A DNA stretch of 35,194 bases from an uncultured Lachnospiraceae bacterium (GCA_900544445.1 UQVK01000032.1:1-35194), one strand, 5' to 3'; numbered from the stretch's first letter, positions 8,594-16,829 are shown. A program made the numbers and translations. Notes: generated from the letters alone by a model not told the origin.

Positions 8594-9325
8594 CTACAAA
8601 TGTCTGATACGCGAAAGGTATTTCTGAATATATTGTTGGTTGCGTTCCATTCCCCCATGAACATTTCCACTTACATATACTGGAGGCTTCATCCCTTTCT
8701 TCCATAGGTTTTCATCTGCCTGCACAGCAATGCACTGTGCAATTAAACATCCGGCAATTGTCGAAACAGGTCCGACTTTTATCCCGCACCCTTCCAGCAT
8801 TACTGCAGCATCTCCGTGACATACGCAATTATCCAATACCACATCCGCTATATCATGAAGCTTTTTTCCACTTGCATGCCTTGATACATCTTTTCCATAG
8901 GCCCGGGAAAGAATCGCTATTACAGGAATCCTTTTTTCTCTGGCGCACATGGCCATCTCAACCGGTACAGGATTTATTCCGGATGTTGACGATATAAGCA
9001 GAACATCATTCCGGGTCAGGCCATACCTGTCGAATATTGGTTTCGCAACTCCAGTCATACGCTCGTAAATACTGCTCTTTACGGCCCCTTCATGTAACAT
9101 CAAATCGGAATCCAACATTGCGCATACCGGAACCGTGCCGCCCGCTCTGTAGAATAAATCCTCCCCGATTATATGAGAATGCCCGCACCCAAACAGATAT
9201 AAAATCCCATCTTTCATCAAGCTGTCTGATACAATCTCTGCAGCTCTTTCAATCTCTTTCTTTTGCGTATCAATTATTTTTTGAAGAACTTTCTCTACTT
9301 CCCTGAAATATTCCTGATACAACAT
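8594..9325 (-). CDS. SIS-domain protein (UPF0309-like sugar isomerase domain), copy 2
   Basis: A 243-residue single-SIS-domain protein. The phosphosugar-binding first strand and loop is LYLFGCGHSHIIGEDLFYRAGG (from residue 42) and the second LLISSTSGINPVPVEMA (near 109), the Ser/Thr-rich loop that holds the phosphate in SIS proteins. The FGCGHSH form matches the group annotated as UPF0309/sugar isomerase-domain proteins, whose reaction is not settled. The start at 9325 follows GGGGAG. Copy 1 lies 15 bases upstream and is a clear paralogue with the same C-terminal plan (PVG-ST/GP-IAG...PPV-GN), which suggests a heteromeric enzyme. Probable role: isomerisation, deamination or ether/phosphate chemistry on a phosphorylated amino sugar (inference). 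Confidence 0.85.
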   Translation of the reverse strand: MLYQEYFREVEKVLQKIIDTQKKEIERAAEIVSDSLMKDGILYLFGCGHSHIIGEDLFYRAGGTVPVCAMLDSDLMLHEGAVKSSIYERMTGVAKPIFDRYGLTRNDVLLISSTSGINPVPVEMAMCAREKRIPVIAILSRAYGKDVSRHASGKKLHDIADVVLDNCVCHGDAAVMLEGCGIKVGPVSTIAGCLIAQCIAVQADENLWKKGMKPPVYVSGNVHGGMERNQQYIQKYLSRIRHL

Positions 9326-9340
9326 TCTTCTCCCCTGCCT

Positions 9341-10132
9341 TTAAAGAAACGGTATTCTTGTTTCGTATTTTTTTAACAACCTTTTATTTTTTTCAGCTCC
9401 TTCCGGAGTATTCGCGTTTCCCCACACCGGAGGAGTAATCCTTTGGGAAAGGCACTCCTGAATCGTCGCCATTTCAACCATATGTGCAATTGCAAAACTT
9501 CCAATTCCGGAAAGCGGACCAACCGGGACGTCTATACCATCCAGCCATACTCCTGCATCTTCCACCGTGTTACAGTCATCAATATAAATATCAACCAGAT
9601 CCCTCAGATTCTCTTTTCCAGAAGCACGGATCTCCGCATCCATTGGCGTCTGGTCCTGCCACTGACTGCTCGCTATTCCAATCACAACAGCTCCCAATTT
9701 ACCGGCCTCTTTTGCTGCTTCAATACACGTTCCGGTCACTCCTATTGTGTGAAAAAGAAGAAGGGCATCACCCTCTCCCACTCCATTTGCACGTATAAGA
9801 GCTTCTCCAAGGCCACTGCACCGTTCCAACGCCAGAAACGTTCTTGCCCTTCCAAAAGCAGTTAAGCCCATTTCCGAAACAGGATAAATATTTGCCAATC
9901 CTCCTACTCTAAAAAACATTTCTCCCGTTACCAGAGATGTGTGTCCCCCCGCTCCAAACACATAAATCAACCGATCACCCCTAATAACTTTTGCGAGGGC
10001 TTTTCCTGCCATTTCCACATTTTTCCTCTGCGTTGCGTCAATATTCTTTAAACGTTCATATACCCGGTCAATATAACTGCTTTCCTTATATTTTTCCGTT
10101 TTCAATCCCCTCACTTTTTTAAAACGCGACAA
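9341..10132 (-). CDS. SIS-domain protein (UPF0309-like), copy 1, predicted TTG start
   Basis: A 263-residue paralogue of the downstream SIS protein. The SIS core begins LIYVFGAGGHTSLVTGEMFFRVGG (residues 55 on), continues LLFHTIGVTGTCIEAAKEAG, and ends with VPVGPLSGIGSFAIAHMV and PPVWGNANTPEGAEKN. The start is a TTG at 10130-10132: GGAG sits 7 bases upstream, while a GTG 18 bases further in (GTGA overlap with the previous stop) has no ribosome-binding site and no ATG occurs before residue 41. This makes the gene overlap the upstream coding region by 22 bases, implying translational coupling. Same operon and probable pathway as copy 2; the longer N-terminal extension (about 20 residues) is the main difference. 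Confidence 0.85.
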   Translation of the reverse strand: MSRFKKVRGLKTEKYKESSYIDRVYERLKNIDATQRKNVEMAGKALAKVIRGDRLIYVFGAGGHTSLVTGEMFFRVGGLANIYPVSEMGLTAFGRARTFLALERCSGLGEALIRANGVGEGDALLLFHTIGVTGTCIEAAKEAGKLGAVVIGIASSQWQDQTPMDAEIRASGKENLRDLVDIYIDDCNTVEDAGVWLDGIDVPVGPLSGIGSFAIAHMVEMATIQECLSQRITPPVWGNANTPEGAEKNKRLLKKYETRIPFL

Positions 10133-11142
10133 TAATTTTCTCCAATTTTATCCCATAATTTCAACGGTTCCTCTGCTGCTACAGAGGTTCCGTATCCGCC
10201 CCTGTATGTCCAGGTTCCAAGTCTATCAACCCCAAGACTTTCGTACATGTCAACAATCTGATCGATCTGTTTATAATCGGAAGGACAACAACTGTATCCC
10301 ATCAACCATCTCTCCGATTCCTTTCCATATTTTTTTGCCACAGCAACCGTTCGTTCTGTTACTTCTCTAAAAAAACTTTCCGGCAAAGACCACTTGATAA
10401 TTGTTGTGGAAAAAACATCAAAATACGGACAGGCCGCAACCATCTCCCAGTTATCATAGCCTCTGAGTTCTGTTACATAATAACTATTTAATGTCGCATG
10501 TACACAGCAAGTAATCTCCAGCTTGGAGTTATATTCCTTCAGCGCTCTGGATGTATCGGACAGTATTTTCAGAGCTTCTCTCCACCGGAATTGTTTTACA
10601 TCATCATTCATGAACTTCGGCATCTCATATCCATAATAAGCTCTGAACTTCTCCATACATTCCGGACATCGGCATGACCAGTCGTCTCCCGCTCCTCCAG
10701 TAATGGATGCATAGGATTTGGGATATGCATAGTGAGGCTCATCCCAGAAAAAACCATCCACCTCCGTTTCTGCAGCCAGCTTAAGGCATATCTTCATAAA
10801 ATAATCCCGAAATGAATTTGTGTTGAAACATGCTGCATTCAATACTTCTCCCGTATAGGCCGATACCTGCCTGTGATGAATATTATTCTGTAGGAAAAGG
10901 CTTATCTGCTCACCTCCAAAATATTTTCCAATTCCCCAGGGATCAGCCAAAACCCGCAGCCCCAATTCATGGGCCTTTTTCACGATGCTGTTAATGTTAG
11001 GAAACCAGAAATCCATATCAAACTCAGTAATTGCAAGAATTACCGTGTCACACCCATGATCCAGCATCTCTCTAAAGTCCAGTTCTGCATGTTCCACATA
11101 ATTAATCCCATAATAGCTAATTGATGTGTGCTTAATTGCCAT
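10111..11142 (-). CDS. Predicted TIM-barrel glycosidase-like enzyme, first gene of the sugar operon
   Basis: 343 residues, no signal peptide, cytosolic. I cannot assign a named GH family. The pattern of strands ending in acidic residues fits a (beta/alpha)8 glycosidase: TVILAITEFDMDFW, LGLRVLADPWGIG, then VDGFFWDEPHY (D134, E135), the usual place for a catalytic acid on strand 4. Immediately after comes a cysteine cluster CRCPEC (C157, C159, C162) that looks like a structural metal or disulfide site and is seen in some uncharacterised barrel hydrolases. Later strands read LEITCCVHATL and RWLMGYSCCPSDY. ATG at 11142 follows AAGGAGGGGAA. The stop lies inside the start region of the next gene. 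As first gene after the operon promoter it should be among the most expressed. Confidence 0.75.
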   Translation of the reverse strand: MAIKHTSISYYGINYVEHAELDFREMLDHGCDTVILAITEFDMDFWFPNINSIVKKAHELGLRVLADPWGIGKYFGGEQISLFLQNNIHHRQVSAYTGEVLNAACFNTNSFRDYFMKICLKLAAETEVDGFFWDEPHYAYPKSYASITGGAGDDWSCRCPECMEKFRAYYGYEMPKFMNDDVKQFRWREALKILSDTSRALKEYNSKLEITCCVHATLNSYYVTELRGYDNWEMVAACPYFDVFSTTIIKWSLPESFFREVTERTVAVAKKYGKESERWLMGYSCCPSDYKQIDQIVDMYESLGVDRLGTWTYRGGYGTSVAAEEPLKLWDKIGENYCRVLKK

Positions 11143-11190
11143 ATTCCCCTCCTTTTTATTATATTTTTTAAATATATTTTTATGTTTATT

Positions 11191-11218
11191 ATTATATTAT
11201 AAAAATTTTTATTGTCAA
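11191..11218 (-). promoter_or_regulatory. Promoter of the sugar operon
   Basis: Minus-strand TTGACA (11213-11218), 16-base spacer, TATAAT (11191-11196): both boxes match the sigma-A consensus. The transcript would start near 11184, giving a short leader of about 40 bases before the ATG at 11142. The -35 box coincides with that of the divergent promoter for the regulator. Confidence 0.8.
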
Positions 11219-11240
11219 TTATATTATAATATTTTATAAT
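11212..11240 (+). promoter_or_regulatory. Promoter of the divergent regulator, sharing its -35 with the operon promoter
   Basis: Plus-strand TTGTCA (11212-11217), 17-base spacer, TATAAT (11235-11240). Because ATTGTCAAT is nearly palindromic, the same bases serve as -35 in both directions, so RNA polymerase cannot occupy both promoters at once. The resulting leader to the regulator ATG at 11467 is about 220 bases. In it I see an 8-bp inverted repeat ATAAATAT/ATATTTAT (11241-11248, 11272-11279) and an imperfect palindrome CTAAA-N7-TTTAG (11391-11407), both possible operators but unproven. Confidence 0.65.
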
Positions 11241-11466
11241 ATAAATATCCGTTTACTTGTCGTCCCGCTAAATATTTATCGCATAAAACTCATAATTTTA
11301 TCCTGTTTGCCGCTTAATACTGCTTTTCTCAATTCAATATACATGATAAAATAGAAGCCACAAATTGGCAGCTCCAAAGACTAAAATTCAAGTTTAGCCT
11401 TATTATTTACAGATATATAAACGCTTTAATTGTCGATCTTACCTTTTAAGTAAAGGAACACAAAAT

Positions 11467-12567
11467 ATGGATAAAACTTTTTTAACCAAAATGAAACGTT
11501 CTACATATGAACAATATTTACTTCAGGACGAAATTTTAAAGGGAAAATACGGCCTTCCCGGAGAGCCATTTATGACAACGCAAAAGCTTGCGGAATCGAG
11601 AGGTGTTTCCCTGGTAACGGCGCATAATATAATGAGCGGCCTCTGCGATGCCGGTTATATCGAATTAAAGGGAAAAAAATATTATCTTTCTTATTCCGAA
11701 CAGGCAAAGCATCTGGAAATCCGCGAAAAGGTTATTGGATTAATTCTTCCTCATATTAATAATGAGTTTTTTTCATCAATTGCAGACAACGTAATCAGAC
11801 TGGCAAGGCAAAAAGGATACCGTGTCCTTGTAATGAACACTTCCTATTCCGCCGCAGAAGAAAAAGAGATCCTGACTCTTTTTAAAGAATTGGGTGTCGC
11901 TGGCATTATAAGCTGCACTCCCACTGACCCGGAAAACGTTCCCATATATCGGGACTTTACAATTCCGTGTATTTTTCTGGCCCATTCGGATGATAGCTCT
12001 CATAAATCGTCCGTGCAGGTGAACAATTTCCCTGTATCACAAAAAATTGCACAGCATTTAATCGACCAGGGATACCGCAGCTTTCTTTATATAGGAACTC
12101 AGCATATACAGATAGAAAATGATATACGGTATATTGCATTCCAGACAAAATTAAATCAGGAAGGATTTTCTCTAAACAAGGAAAACATTATTTTATTTTC
12201 TCAAAATGATAAGCTTGATACGAAGCTTCTTACCTCAGCATTGGAAGGCCAAACAGAACCGATCGGCGTATTTTGTTATCATGACCTTATTGCCGTACAG
12301 TTATATCGGATATGCAGCAAAATTGGAAAAAGGATTCCAGAAGATGTGGGCGTTGTAGGGTTCGATGACTTATCCGTATCGACCTGTCTTTATCCACCGC
12401 TGACGACCGTTCGATACCGCATAACAAGCATGGCCGATACCGCGCTGAAATTATTATTTGAAAAAATAAAAAATCCGGACAATTCATACGATAATTACTA
12501 TATTGAGCCAAGTCTGATTATACGCAAAAGCACGGACTTACCCTCACGCTATCGTACTCATACTTAG
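11467..12567 (+). CDS. GntR/LacI-hybrid transcriptional regulator
   Basis: 366 residues. The N-terminal winged helix-turn-helix of GntR type spans about residues 9-75 (YEQYLLQDEILKGKYGLPGE, then TTQKLAESRGVSLVTAHNIM as the recognition region). The remainder (about 85-360) is a periplasmic-binding-protein fold of LacI type: VIGLILPHINNEFFSSIADN, later GVFCYHDLIAVQLYRICSKIG and IPEDVGVVGFDDLSVSTCLYPPLTTVRY, the standard LacI-family ending. This is the AraR-like arrangement. It is divergent from the sugar operon and shares its promoter region, so it most likely represses the operon and responds to a sugar ligand (inference). ATG at 11467 follows AAAGGA at a spacing of 9. Confidence 0.92.
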   Translation: MDKTFLTKMKRSTYEQYLLQDEILKGKYGLPGEPFMTTQKLAESRGVSLVTAHNIMSGLCDAGYIELKGKKYYLSYSEQAKHLEIREKVIGLILPHINNEFFSSIADNVIRLARQKGYRVLVMNTSYSAAEEKEILTLFKELGVAGIISCTPTDPENVPIYRDFTIPCIFLAHSDDSSHKSSVQVNNFPVSQKIAQHLIDQGYRSFLYIGTQHIQIENDIRYIAFQTKLNQEGFSLNKENIILFSQNDKLDTKLLTSALEGQTEPIGVFCYHDLIAVQLYRICSKIGKRIPEDVGVVGFDDLSVSTCLYPPLTTVRYRITSMADTALKLLFEKIKNPDNSYDNYYIEPSLIIRKSTDLPSRYRTHT

Positions 12568-12623
12568 CACAGCATCTGCCGGCCGGAAATGACATAACCA
12601 GATACAGTGTTCGGAAACAAAAT

Positions 12624-12676
12624 ATACCCTAATAGCAGAACGCAGCTAAAAAGACTGAGTTGAACTATTAGGGTAT
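12624..12676. terminator. Bidirectional terminator between the regulator gene and purB
   Basis: Perfect 12-bp stem ATACCCTAATAG / CTATTAGGGTAT (12624-12635 and 12665-12676) with a 29-base loop, located between convergent genes. It is followed by TTCTTAT on the plus strand and ATTTTGTTT on the minus strand, so the T-runs are modest in both directions. Confidence 0.65.
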
Positions 12677-12719
12677 TTCTTATAATCGTACTTTTTACAG
12701 CCTGTTACGGCTCCAAAAT

Positions 12720-14156
12720 CTATACGTTAATCTCCGCCTTCACGCCCAGAAGCTCCTTATTCTCTTCCAGCACAGGCCCGATCACATCCTTTAAGAAGCG
12801 GGTCACCTGTTCAGGGGCGCAGCCCACGTAACGGGAAGGATCCATGGTCGCCGCAAGTTCCTCTTCGTTCGTCATGAACATGGGCTCCTGTGCGATCAGG
12901 GACAGCAGATTGTTGTCCAGCCCCTCTTCCTTGACGCGTTTTCCGGCCTCCATGGAGAGCTCGCGGATCCGCTCATGCAGTTCCTGACGGTCGCCGCCTT
13001 TTTTCACCGCATCCATCATGATGTTCTCCGTCGCCATGAAGGGCAGTTCGCTCATCAGATGCTTCTCGATCACCTTCGGATATACCACCAGGCCGTCCAC
13101 CACGTTCAGGCACAGATCCAGGATGCCGTCGATGGCGAGGAAGCCCTCGGGAACGCTCAGGCGCTTGTTGGCGGAATCGTCCAGGGTTCTCTCAAACCAC
13201 TGGGTAGCGGAGGTAATCGCCGGGTTGAGGGCGTCCGCAATCACATAGCGGGACAGAGAGGCGATCCGCTCGCTGCGCATGGGATTTCTCTTATAGGCCA
13301 TGGCAGAGGAACCGATCTGGCTCTTTTCAAAAGGCTCCTCAACCTCCTTCAGGTGCTGCAGCAGGCGGATGTCATTGGACATCTTGGTAGCGCTTGCCGC
13401 GATGCCGGCGAGCACATTCAGCACTCTGGTGTCCACCTTGCGGGAGTAGGTCTGGCCGGATACCGGATAGCAGGCGGAAAAGCCCATTTTCTGCGCGATC
13501 ATGGGATCCAGAGCGTTCACCTTATCCATGTCGCCGTCAAACAGCTCCAGGAAGGATGCCTGGGTTCCGGTGGTTCCCTTGGAGCCCAGAAGCTTCATGG
13601 TGGAAATCACATAGTCCAGATCCTCCAGATCCAGGTAAAACTCCTGCATCCACAGGGTGGCGCGCTTTCCTACCGTGGTGGGCTGAGCGGGCTGAAAATG
13701 GGTGAATGCCAGCGTGGGAAGATCCTTGTAGCGGTCCGCAAAGGCGGAAAGCTCGGAAAGCACGTTCACCAGCTTTTTCTTCACCAGCCACAGAGCCTCC
13801 GTCATGATGATGATGTCCGTATTGTCGCCCACATAACAGGAGGTCGCTCCCAGATGGATGATGCCCTTTGCCTTCGGGCACTGCACGCCGTAGGCATAGA
13901 CGTGGCTCATCACGTCATGGCGCACTTCTTTTTCCCGTGCCTTTGCCACATCATAGTTGATGTCGTCCGCATGGCTTTTCAGCTCTTCGATCTGCTCATC
14001 CGTGATGGGCAGGCCCAGTTCCTTCTCCGTCTCCGCCAGAGCGATCCACAGCCGTCTCCAGGTGCGGAACTTCTTATCGGGAGAAAAAATGTACTGCATT
14101 TCCTTACTCGCATACCGCTCCGAAAGCGGGCTCACATATCTGTCCGTATTGCTCAT
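12720..14156 (-). CDS. purB: Adenylosuccinate lyase
   Basis: Cleaves SAICAR to AICAR and adenylosuccinate to AMP, each with release of fumarate; cytosolic homotetramer of the fumarase/aspartase superfamily. 478 residues. The family signature GSSAMAYKRNPMRSE is at 282-296 (the flexible catalytic loop), with the early KGIIHLGATSCYVGDN (97-112) and TLAFTHFQPAQPTT (148-161, catalytic-region His153). Length is normal for Firmicute PurB of the longer type. Lies 50 bases after purF on the same strand with only a short spacer, so purF-purB form one transcript. The opposite strand shows a long open frame here that is a shadow of this gene. Confidence 0.97.
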   Translation of the reverse strand: MSNTDRYVSPLSERYASKEMQYIFSPDKKFRTWRRLWIALAETEKELGLPITDEQIEELKSHADDINYDVAKAREKEVRHDVMSHVYAYGVQCPKAKGIIHLGATSCYVGDNTDIIIMTEALWLVKKKLVNVLSELSAFADRYKDLPTLAFTHFQPAQPTTVGKRATLWMQEFYLDLEDLDYVISTMKLLGSKGTTGTQASFLELFDGDMDKVNALDPMIAQKMGFSACYPVSGQTYSRKVDTRVLNVLAGIAASATKMSNDIRLLQHLKEVEEPFEKSQIGSSAMAYKRNPMRSERIASLSRYVIADALNPAITSATQWFERTLDDSANKRLSVPEGFLAIDGILDLCLNVVDGLVVYPKVIEKHLMSELPFMATENIMMDAVKKGGDRQELHERIRELSMEAGKRVKEEGLDNNLLSLIAQEPMFMTNEEELAATMDPSRYVGCAPEQVTRFLKDVIGPVLEENKELLGVKAEINV

Positions 14157-14206
14157 AGTCCGTTTTCCTTTCTCACTCTTTACACATTTACATATCTCCG
14201 GCCGGT

Positions 14207-15652
14207 TTACCGGTCAAATTCTCCACGGATATCCTCCTGCGGCGGGTCGATGGGATATGTCCCGGTAAAGCAGCCCTTGCAGATGCCAAGTCCGCCAGCC
14301 ATTTCCTCCAGCCGCTCCGTGCGCAGATAGGCCAGGGAGTCCGCTCCGATGACCGCCCGGATCTCCTCGATGCTCCGGTTGTAGGCGATGAGCTGTTCCC
14401 TTGCCGGTACATCCGTGCCGAAGTAACAGGGCCACAGGAATGGAGGGGAGCTGACGCGCATATGGACCTCCTTTGCGCCCGCCTCCCGCAGCATGTGTAC
14501 GATCCGGTCGGAGGTGGTGCCGCGCACGATGGAGTCGTCAATCATGATGATCCGCTTTCCCTGCACCGCATCCCGTAATACGTTCAGCTTGACCTGAACG
14601 CTGTTTTCCCGGTTCTTCTGCCCCGGCTTGATGAAGGTCCGGCCGATATAGGCATTTTTCACAAAGGCGGTTCCATAGGGAATTCCCGACTGCATGGCGT
14701 ATCCCATCGCCGCGCAGTTGCCGGATTCCGGCACGCCCACCACCAGATCCGCATCCACCGGAGAATCCAGGGCCAGGAACCGGCCCGCCTGAATCCGTGC
14801 CTGATACACGCTCACGCCGTCAAAATAGCTGTCCGGCCGGGAAAAATAAATATACTCAAACACGCATCTGGCATGGTCCTTTTCCGGAAGGCAGAGACTG
14901 GTATCGGATACGATTCCCTTCTCCGGCGTGATGGTCACTACCTCGCCCGGGAGTACATCCCGAACAAACTGCGCGCCGATGGTGTCCAGAGCGCAGGTTT
15001 CTGAGGCGAGAATGTAGGCGTTGTCCCGTTTTCCGATGCAGAGCGGCCGGAAGCCAAAGGGATCTCTGGCCCCGATCAGCTTTCTGGGTGACATGATGAC
15101 CAGAGAATAGGCGCCCTGGATTTTCTTCATGGCCCGGCTTACCGCTTCTTCGACGGAACCACATTTCAGCCTTTCCCTGGCGATATGATAGGCGATCACC
15201 TCAGAGTCGATGGTGGTCTGGAAAATCGCTCCCGTATATTCCAGCTCCCTGCGAAGCTGAGGGGCGTTCACCAGATTTCCGTTGTGCGCCAGTCCCAGCG
15301 TTCCCTTCACGTAGTTTAATACCAGCGGCTGCGCATTTTCCCTGGTGCTGCTTCCCGCCGTGGAATACCGGACGTGTCCAACGCCGATATCCCCTTTCAG
15401 CTTACCGATGTTTTCCGCATGGAACGCCTCGTTCACCAGGCCCATTTCCTTTACGGAAGCCACTTTCCCCTTCGGCCCCGCCGTATCGCTCACCGCGATG
15501 CCACAGCTTTCCTGTCCCCTGTGCTGCAGGGCAAGAAGGCCGTAATAGATCGTCCCCGCCACGTCTTTTCCGTCAAAATCATACATGCCGAAGACGCCGC
15601 ATTCCTCCTTCAGTCCTTCCCCTTCCCTCTCCGTATAGAATTTTTCCGTCAT
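14207..15652 (-). CDS. purF: Amidophosphoribosyltransferase (glutamine PRPP amidotransferase)
   Basis: First committed step of purine synthesis: PRPP plus glutamine to phosphoribosylamine. 481 residues from the ATG at 15652, which follows AGAGGAAG; the open frame extends 195 bases further upstream but that part is a hairpin element. The sequence starts with a pro-peptide ending before the catalytic cysteine in KEECGVFGMYD (C18). The PRTase PRPP loop reads IIMIDDSIVRGTTS. Cysteines in CVFEYIYFSRPDS, FLWPCYFGTD and GICKGCFTGTYP match the four [4Fe-4S] ligands of the Bacillus subtilis type, so an oxygen-sensitive cluster enzyme matured by pro-peptide removal is expected (family knowledge). Preceded by a terminator-like hairpin and element B. 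Confidence 0.97.
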   Translation of the reverse strand: MTEKFYTEREGEGLKEECGVFGMYDFDGKDVAGTIYYGLLALQHRGQESCGIAVSDTAGPKGKVASVKEMGLVNEAFHAENIGKLKGDIGVGHVRYSTAGSSTRENAQPLVLNYVKGTLGLAHNGNLVNAPQLRRELEYTGAIFQTTIDSEVIAYHIARERLKCGSVEEAVSRAMKKIQGAYSLVIMSPRKLIGARDPFGFRPLCIGKRDNAYILASETCALDTIGAQFVRDVLPGEVVTITPEKGIVSDTSLCLPEKDHARCVFEYIYFSRPDSYFDGVSVYQARIQAGRFLALDSPVDADLVVGVPESGNCAAMGYAMQSGIPYGTAFVKNAYIGRTFIKPGQKNRENSVQVKLNVLRDAVQGKRIIMIDDSIVRGTTSDRIVHMLREAGAKEVHMRVSSPPFLWPCYFGTDVPAREQLIAYNRSIEEIRAVIGADSLAYLRTERLEEMAGGLGICKGCFTGTYPIDPPQEDIRGEFDR

Positions 15653-15653
15653 A

Positions 15654-15782
15654 CTTCCTCTTTCTCCGGCGGCCGAAGGGCCGCATTGATTTCTGAGAGA
15701 AGAATTGCACCAGCAATTCTTCCAGGGAAAACAGCCACAGGCTGTTTTCCCGCTCCTCTTTCTCAGCGGCCCGAATGGCCGT
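15654..15782 (-). repeat. Multi-hairpin intergenic element B in the purF leader
   Basis: Plus-strand order: CTTCCTCTTTCTCC (complement of the purF ribosome-binding site), P1 GCGGCC/GGCCGC at 15669-15684, linker containing TGAGA, P2 GAAGAATTGC/GCAATTCTTC at 15699-15722, P3 GGGAAAACAGCC/GGCTGTTTTCCC at 15725-15751, then GCTCCTCTTTCTCA and a second P1 CGGCC/GGCCG at 15767-15781. The pyrimidine tract and P1 are thus duplicated on both sides of P2-P3. On the transcribed strand each P1 is followed by GAGAAAGAGGA, i.e. an internal Shine-Dalgarno-like copy plus the real one 15 bases or less from the purF ATG. Confidence 0.82.
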
Positions 15783-15792
15783 TCAAATACAA

Positions 15793-15817
15793 ACCGCCGC
15801 GGGTACCCCGCGGCGGT
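15793..15817 (-). terminator. Terminator-like hairpin between purC and purF
   Basis: Perfect 11-bp GC-rich stem ACCGCCGCGGG / CCCGCGGCGGT with a 3-base loop, followed on the minus strand by TTTGTATTTG. It would stop or attenuate transcription from purC before purF. No promoter is visible between it and purF. The rest of the purC-purF gap (15818-15937) contains no gene. Confidence 0.7.
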
Positions 15818-15937
15818 CGTCATTAACCATTTTCTCAAGCCTGTCACATCGGCTCCGTTTTCTGCACGGCCGCCGCGCAGGCCAAATATACATTTTTAAT
15901 AAAGCTCTCCGCCGGCTGTTATGCGGACTGCATCCCT

Positions 15938-16642
15938 TTACAGTCCCAGTCTGTGGAATACTTCGTTGTAAGCCTCTTCCACATTGCCGAGATCACGGCG
16001 GAAGCGGTCCTTATCCAGCTTTTCATTCGTATGCACGTCCCACAGACGGCAGGTATCCGGGCTGATTTCATCCGCCAGAATGATCTGTCCATGGTAGCGG
16101 CCGAATTCGATCTTGAAATCGATGAGCTTGATGTCCGCCTGAAGGAAATAGGCCTTCAGAACTTCGTTTACCTTGAACGCATACTTCTTGATCGTCTCAA
16201 TCTCTTCCCAGGTGGCGAGCTTCATGGCAACCGCGAAATAGGAGTTGATCAGCGGATCGCCCAGCTCGTCGTTTTTATAGCTGAACTCGATGGTGGGCTG
16301 CTCGAAAGGCGTTCCCTCCGGCACTCCCAGTCTCTTGGAAAAGCTTCCTGCGGCCACATTGCGGATGATGACCTCAAGCGGAACGATCTCCACCTTCTTC
16401 ACGGCCGTTTCCCGGTCAGAAAGCTCCTCAATATAATGAGTAGGAACCCCTTCCTTCTCCAGAAGCTGGTCCACACGGTTGCTCATCTTATTGTTGATGA
16501 CGCCTTTTCCGACGATGGTTCCCTTTTTCTCTCCGTTGAATGCTGTCGCATCATCCTTGTAATCCACGATCAGCACGTCGGGATCATCCGTCTTAAATAC
16601 CTTCTTTGCCTTGCCTTCGTAGAGCTGTTCCAGTTTTTCCAT
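15938..16642 (-). CDS. purC: Phosphoribosylaminoimidazole-succinocarboxamide synthase (SAICAR synthetase)
   Basis: ATP-dependent condensation of CAIR with aspartate, step 8 of IMP synthesis; 234 residues, the usual bacterial length. Starts [16 protein letters not shown] with the family's ATP-binding YEGKAKKVF strand-loop; the signature [18 protein letters not shown] (about 85-102) and [10 protein letters not shown] near residue 177 with the catalytic-site [12 protein letters not shown] follow. The ATG at 16642 was chosen because it begins the conserved N-terminus; the open frame runs 48 bases upstream without support. First gene of the purC-purF-purB run, with its own promoter at 16725-16753. 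No riboswitch-like fold is apparent in the 75-base leader, only a CTTTGATCAAAG palindrome at 16694-16705. Confidence 0.97.
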   Translation of the reverse strand: MEKLEQLYEGKAKKVFKTDDPDVLIVDYKDDATAFNGEKKGTIVGKGVINNKMSNRVDQLLEKEGVPTHYIEELSDRETAVKKVEIVPLEVIIRNVAAGSFSKRLGVPEGTPFEQPTIEFSYKNDELGDPLINSYFAVAMKLATWEEIETIKKYAFKVNEVLKAYFLQADIKLIDFKIEFGRYHGQIILADEISPDTCRLWDVHTNEKLDKDRFRRDLGNVEEAYNEVFHRLGL

Positions 16643-16724
16643 TCGATACCTGTCCTTTCTCTTCCTGTGTGAAAGCTGTCTTATATCCATCCTCTTTGAT
16701 CAAAGGAAAGACATTCGCAGAACA

Positions 16725-16753
16725 AGTATAACGCACCGCCAAATAGAAATCAA
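16725..16753 (-). promoter_or_regulatory. Promoter upstream of purC
   Basis: Minus-strand TTGATT (16748-16753), 17-base spacer, TATACT (16725-16730). Transcription would begin near 16718, leaving a leader of about 75 bases to the purC ATG. Confidence 0.7.
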
Positions 16754-16829
16754 GAATTCACATCCAGACTGTTAAAATTTCTACATAATGCCAAAAAACA
16801 CAATTCCGGACGGACAGGAAACGAAAGAA

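Noticed and set aside
10112..10114. GTG start for SIS copy 1 giving a four-base GTGA overlap
   Set aside because: No Shine-Dalgarno precedes it, whereas the TTG at 10132 has GGAG seven bases upstream. It is not fully excluded.
12677..12719. AGCC-tgttac-GGCT hairpin as the purB terminator
   Set aside because: A four-base stem without a T-run on the purB strand; the 12-bp stem at 12624-12676 is far better.
12975..14330. Plus-strand 451-codon open frame
   Set aside because: Shadow of purB; low stop density opposite a GC-rich gene explains the length. No ribosome-binding site and an implausible composition rich in His, Gln and Leu.
16643..16724. Purine riboswitch or PurR box before purC
   Set aside because: The leader is short and lacks the three-way junction with conserved loops of a purine riboswitch. 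A GCGAATG string (minus strand) is only a loose resemblance to a PurR box and is not paired with a second copy.
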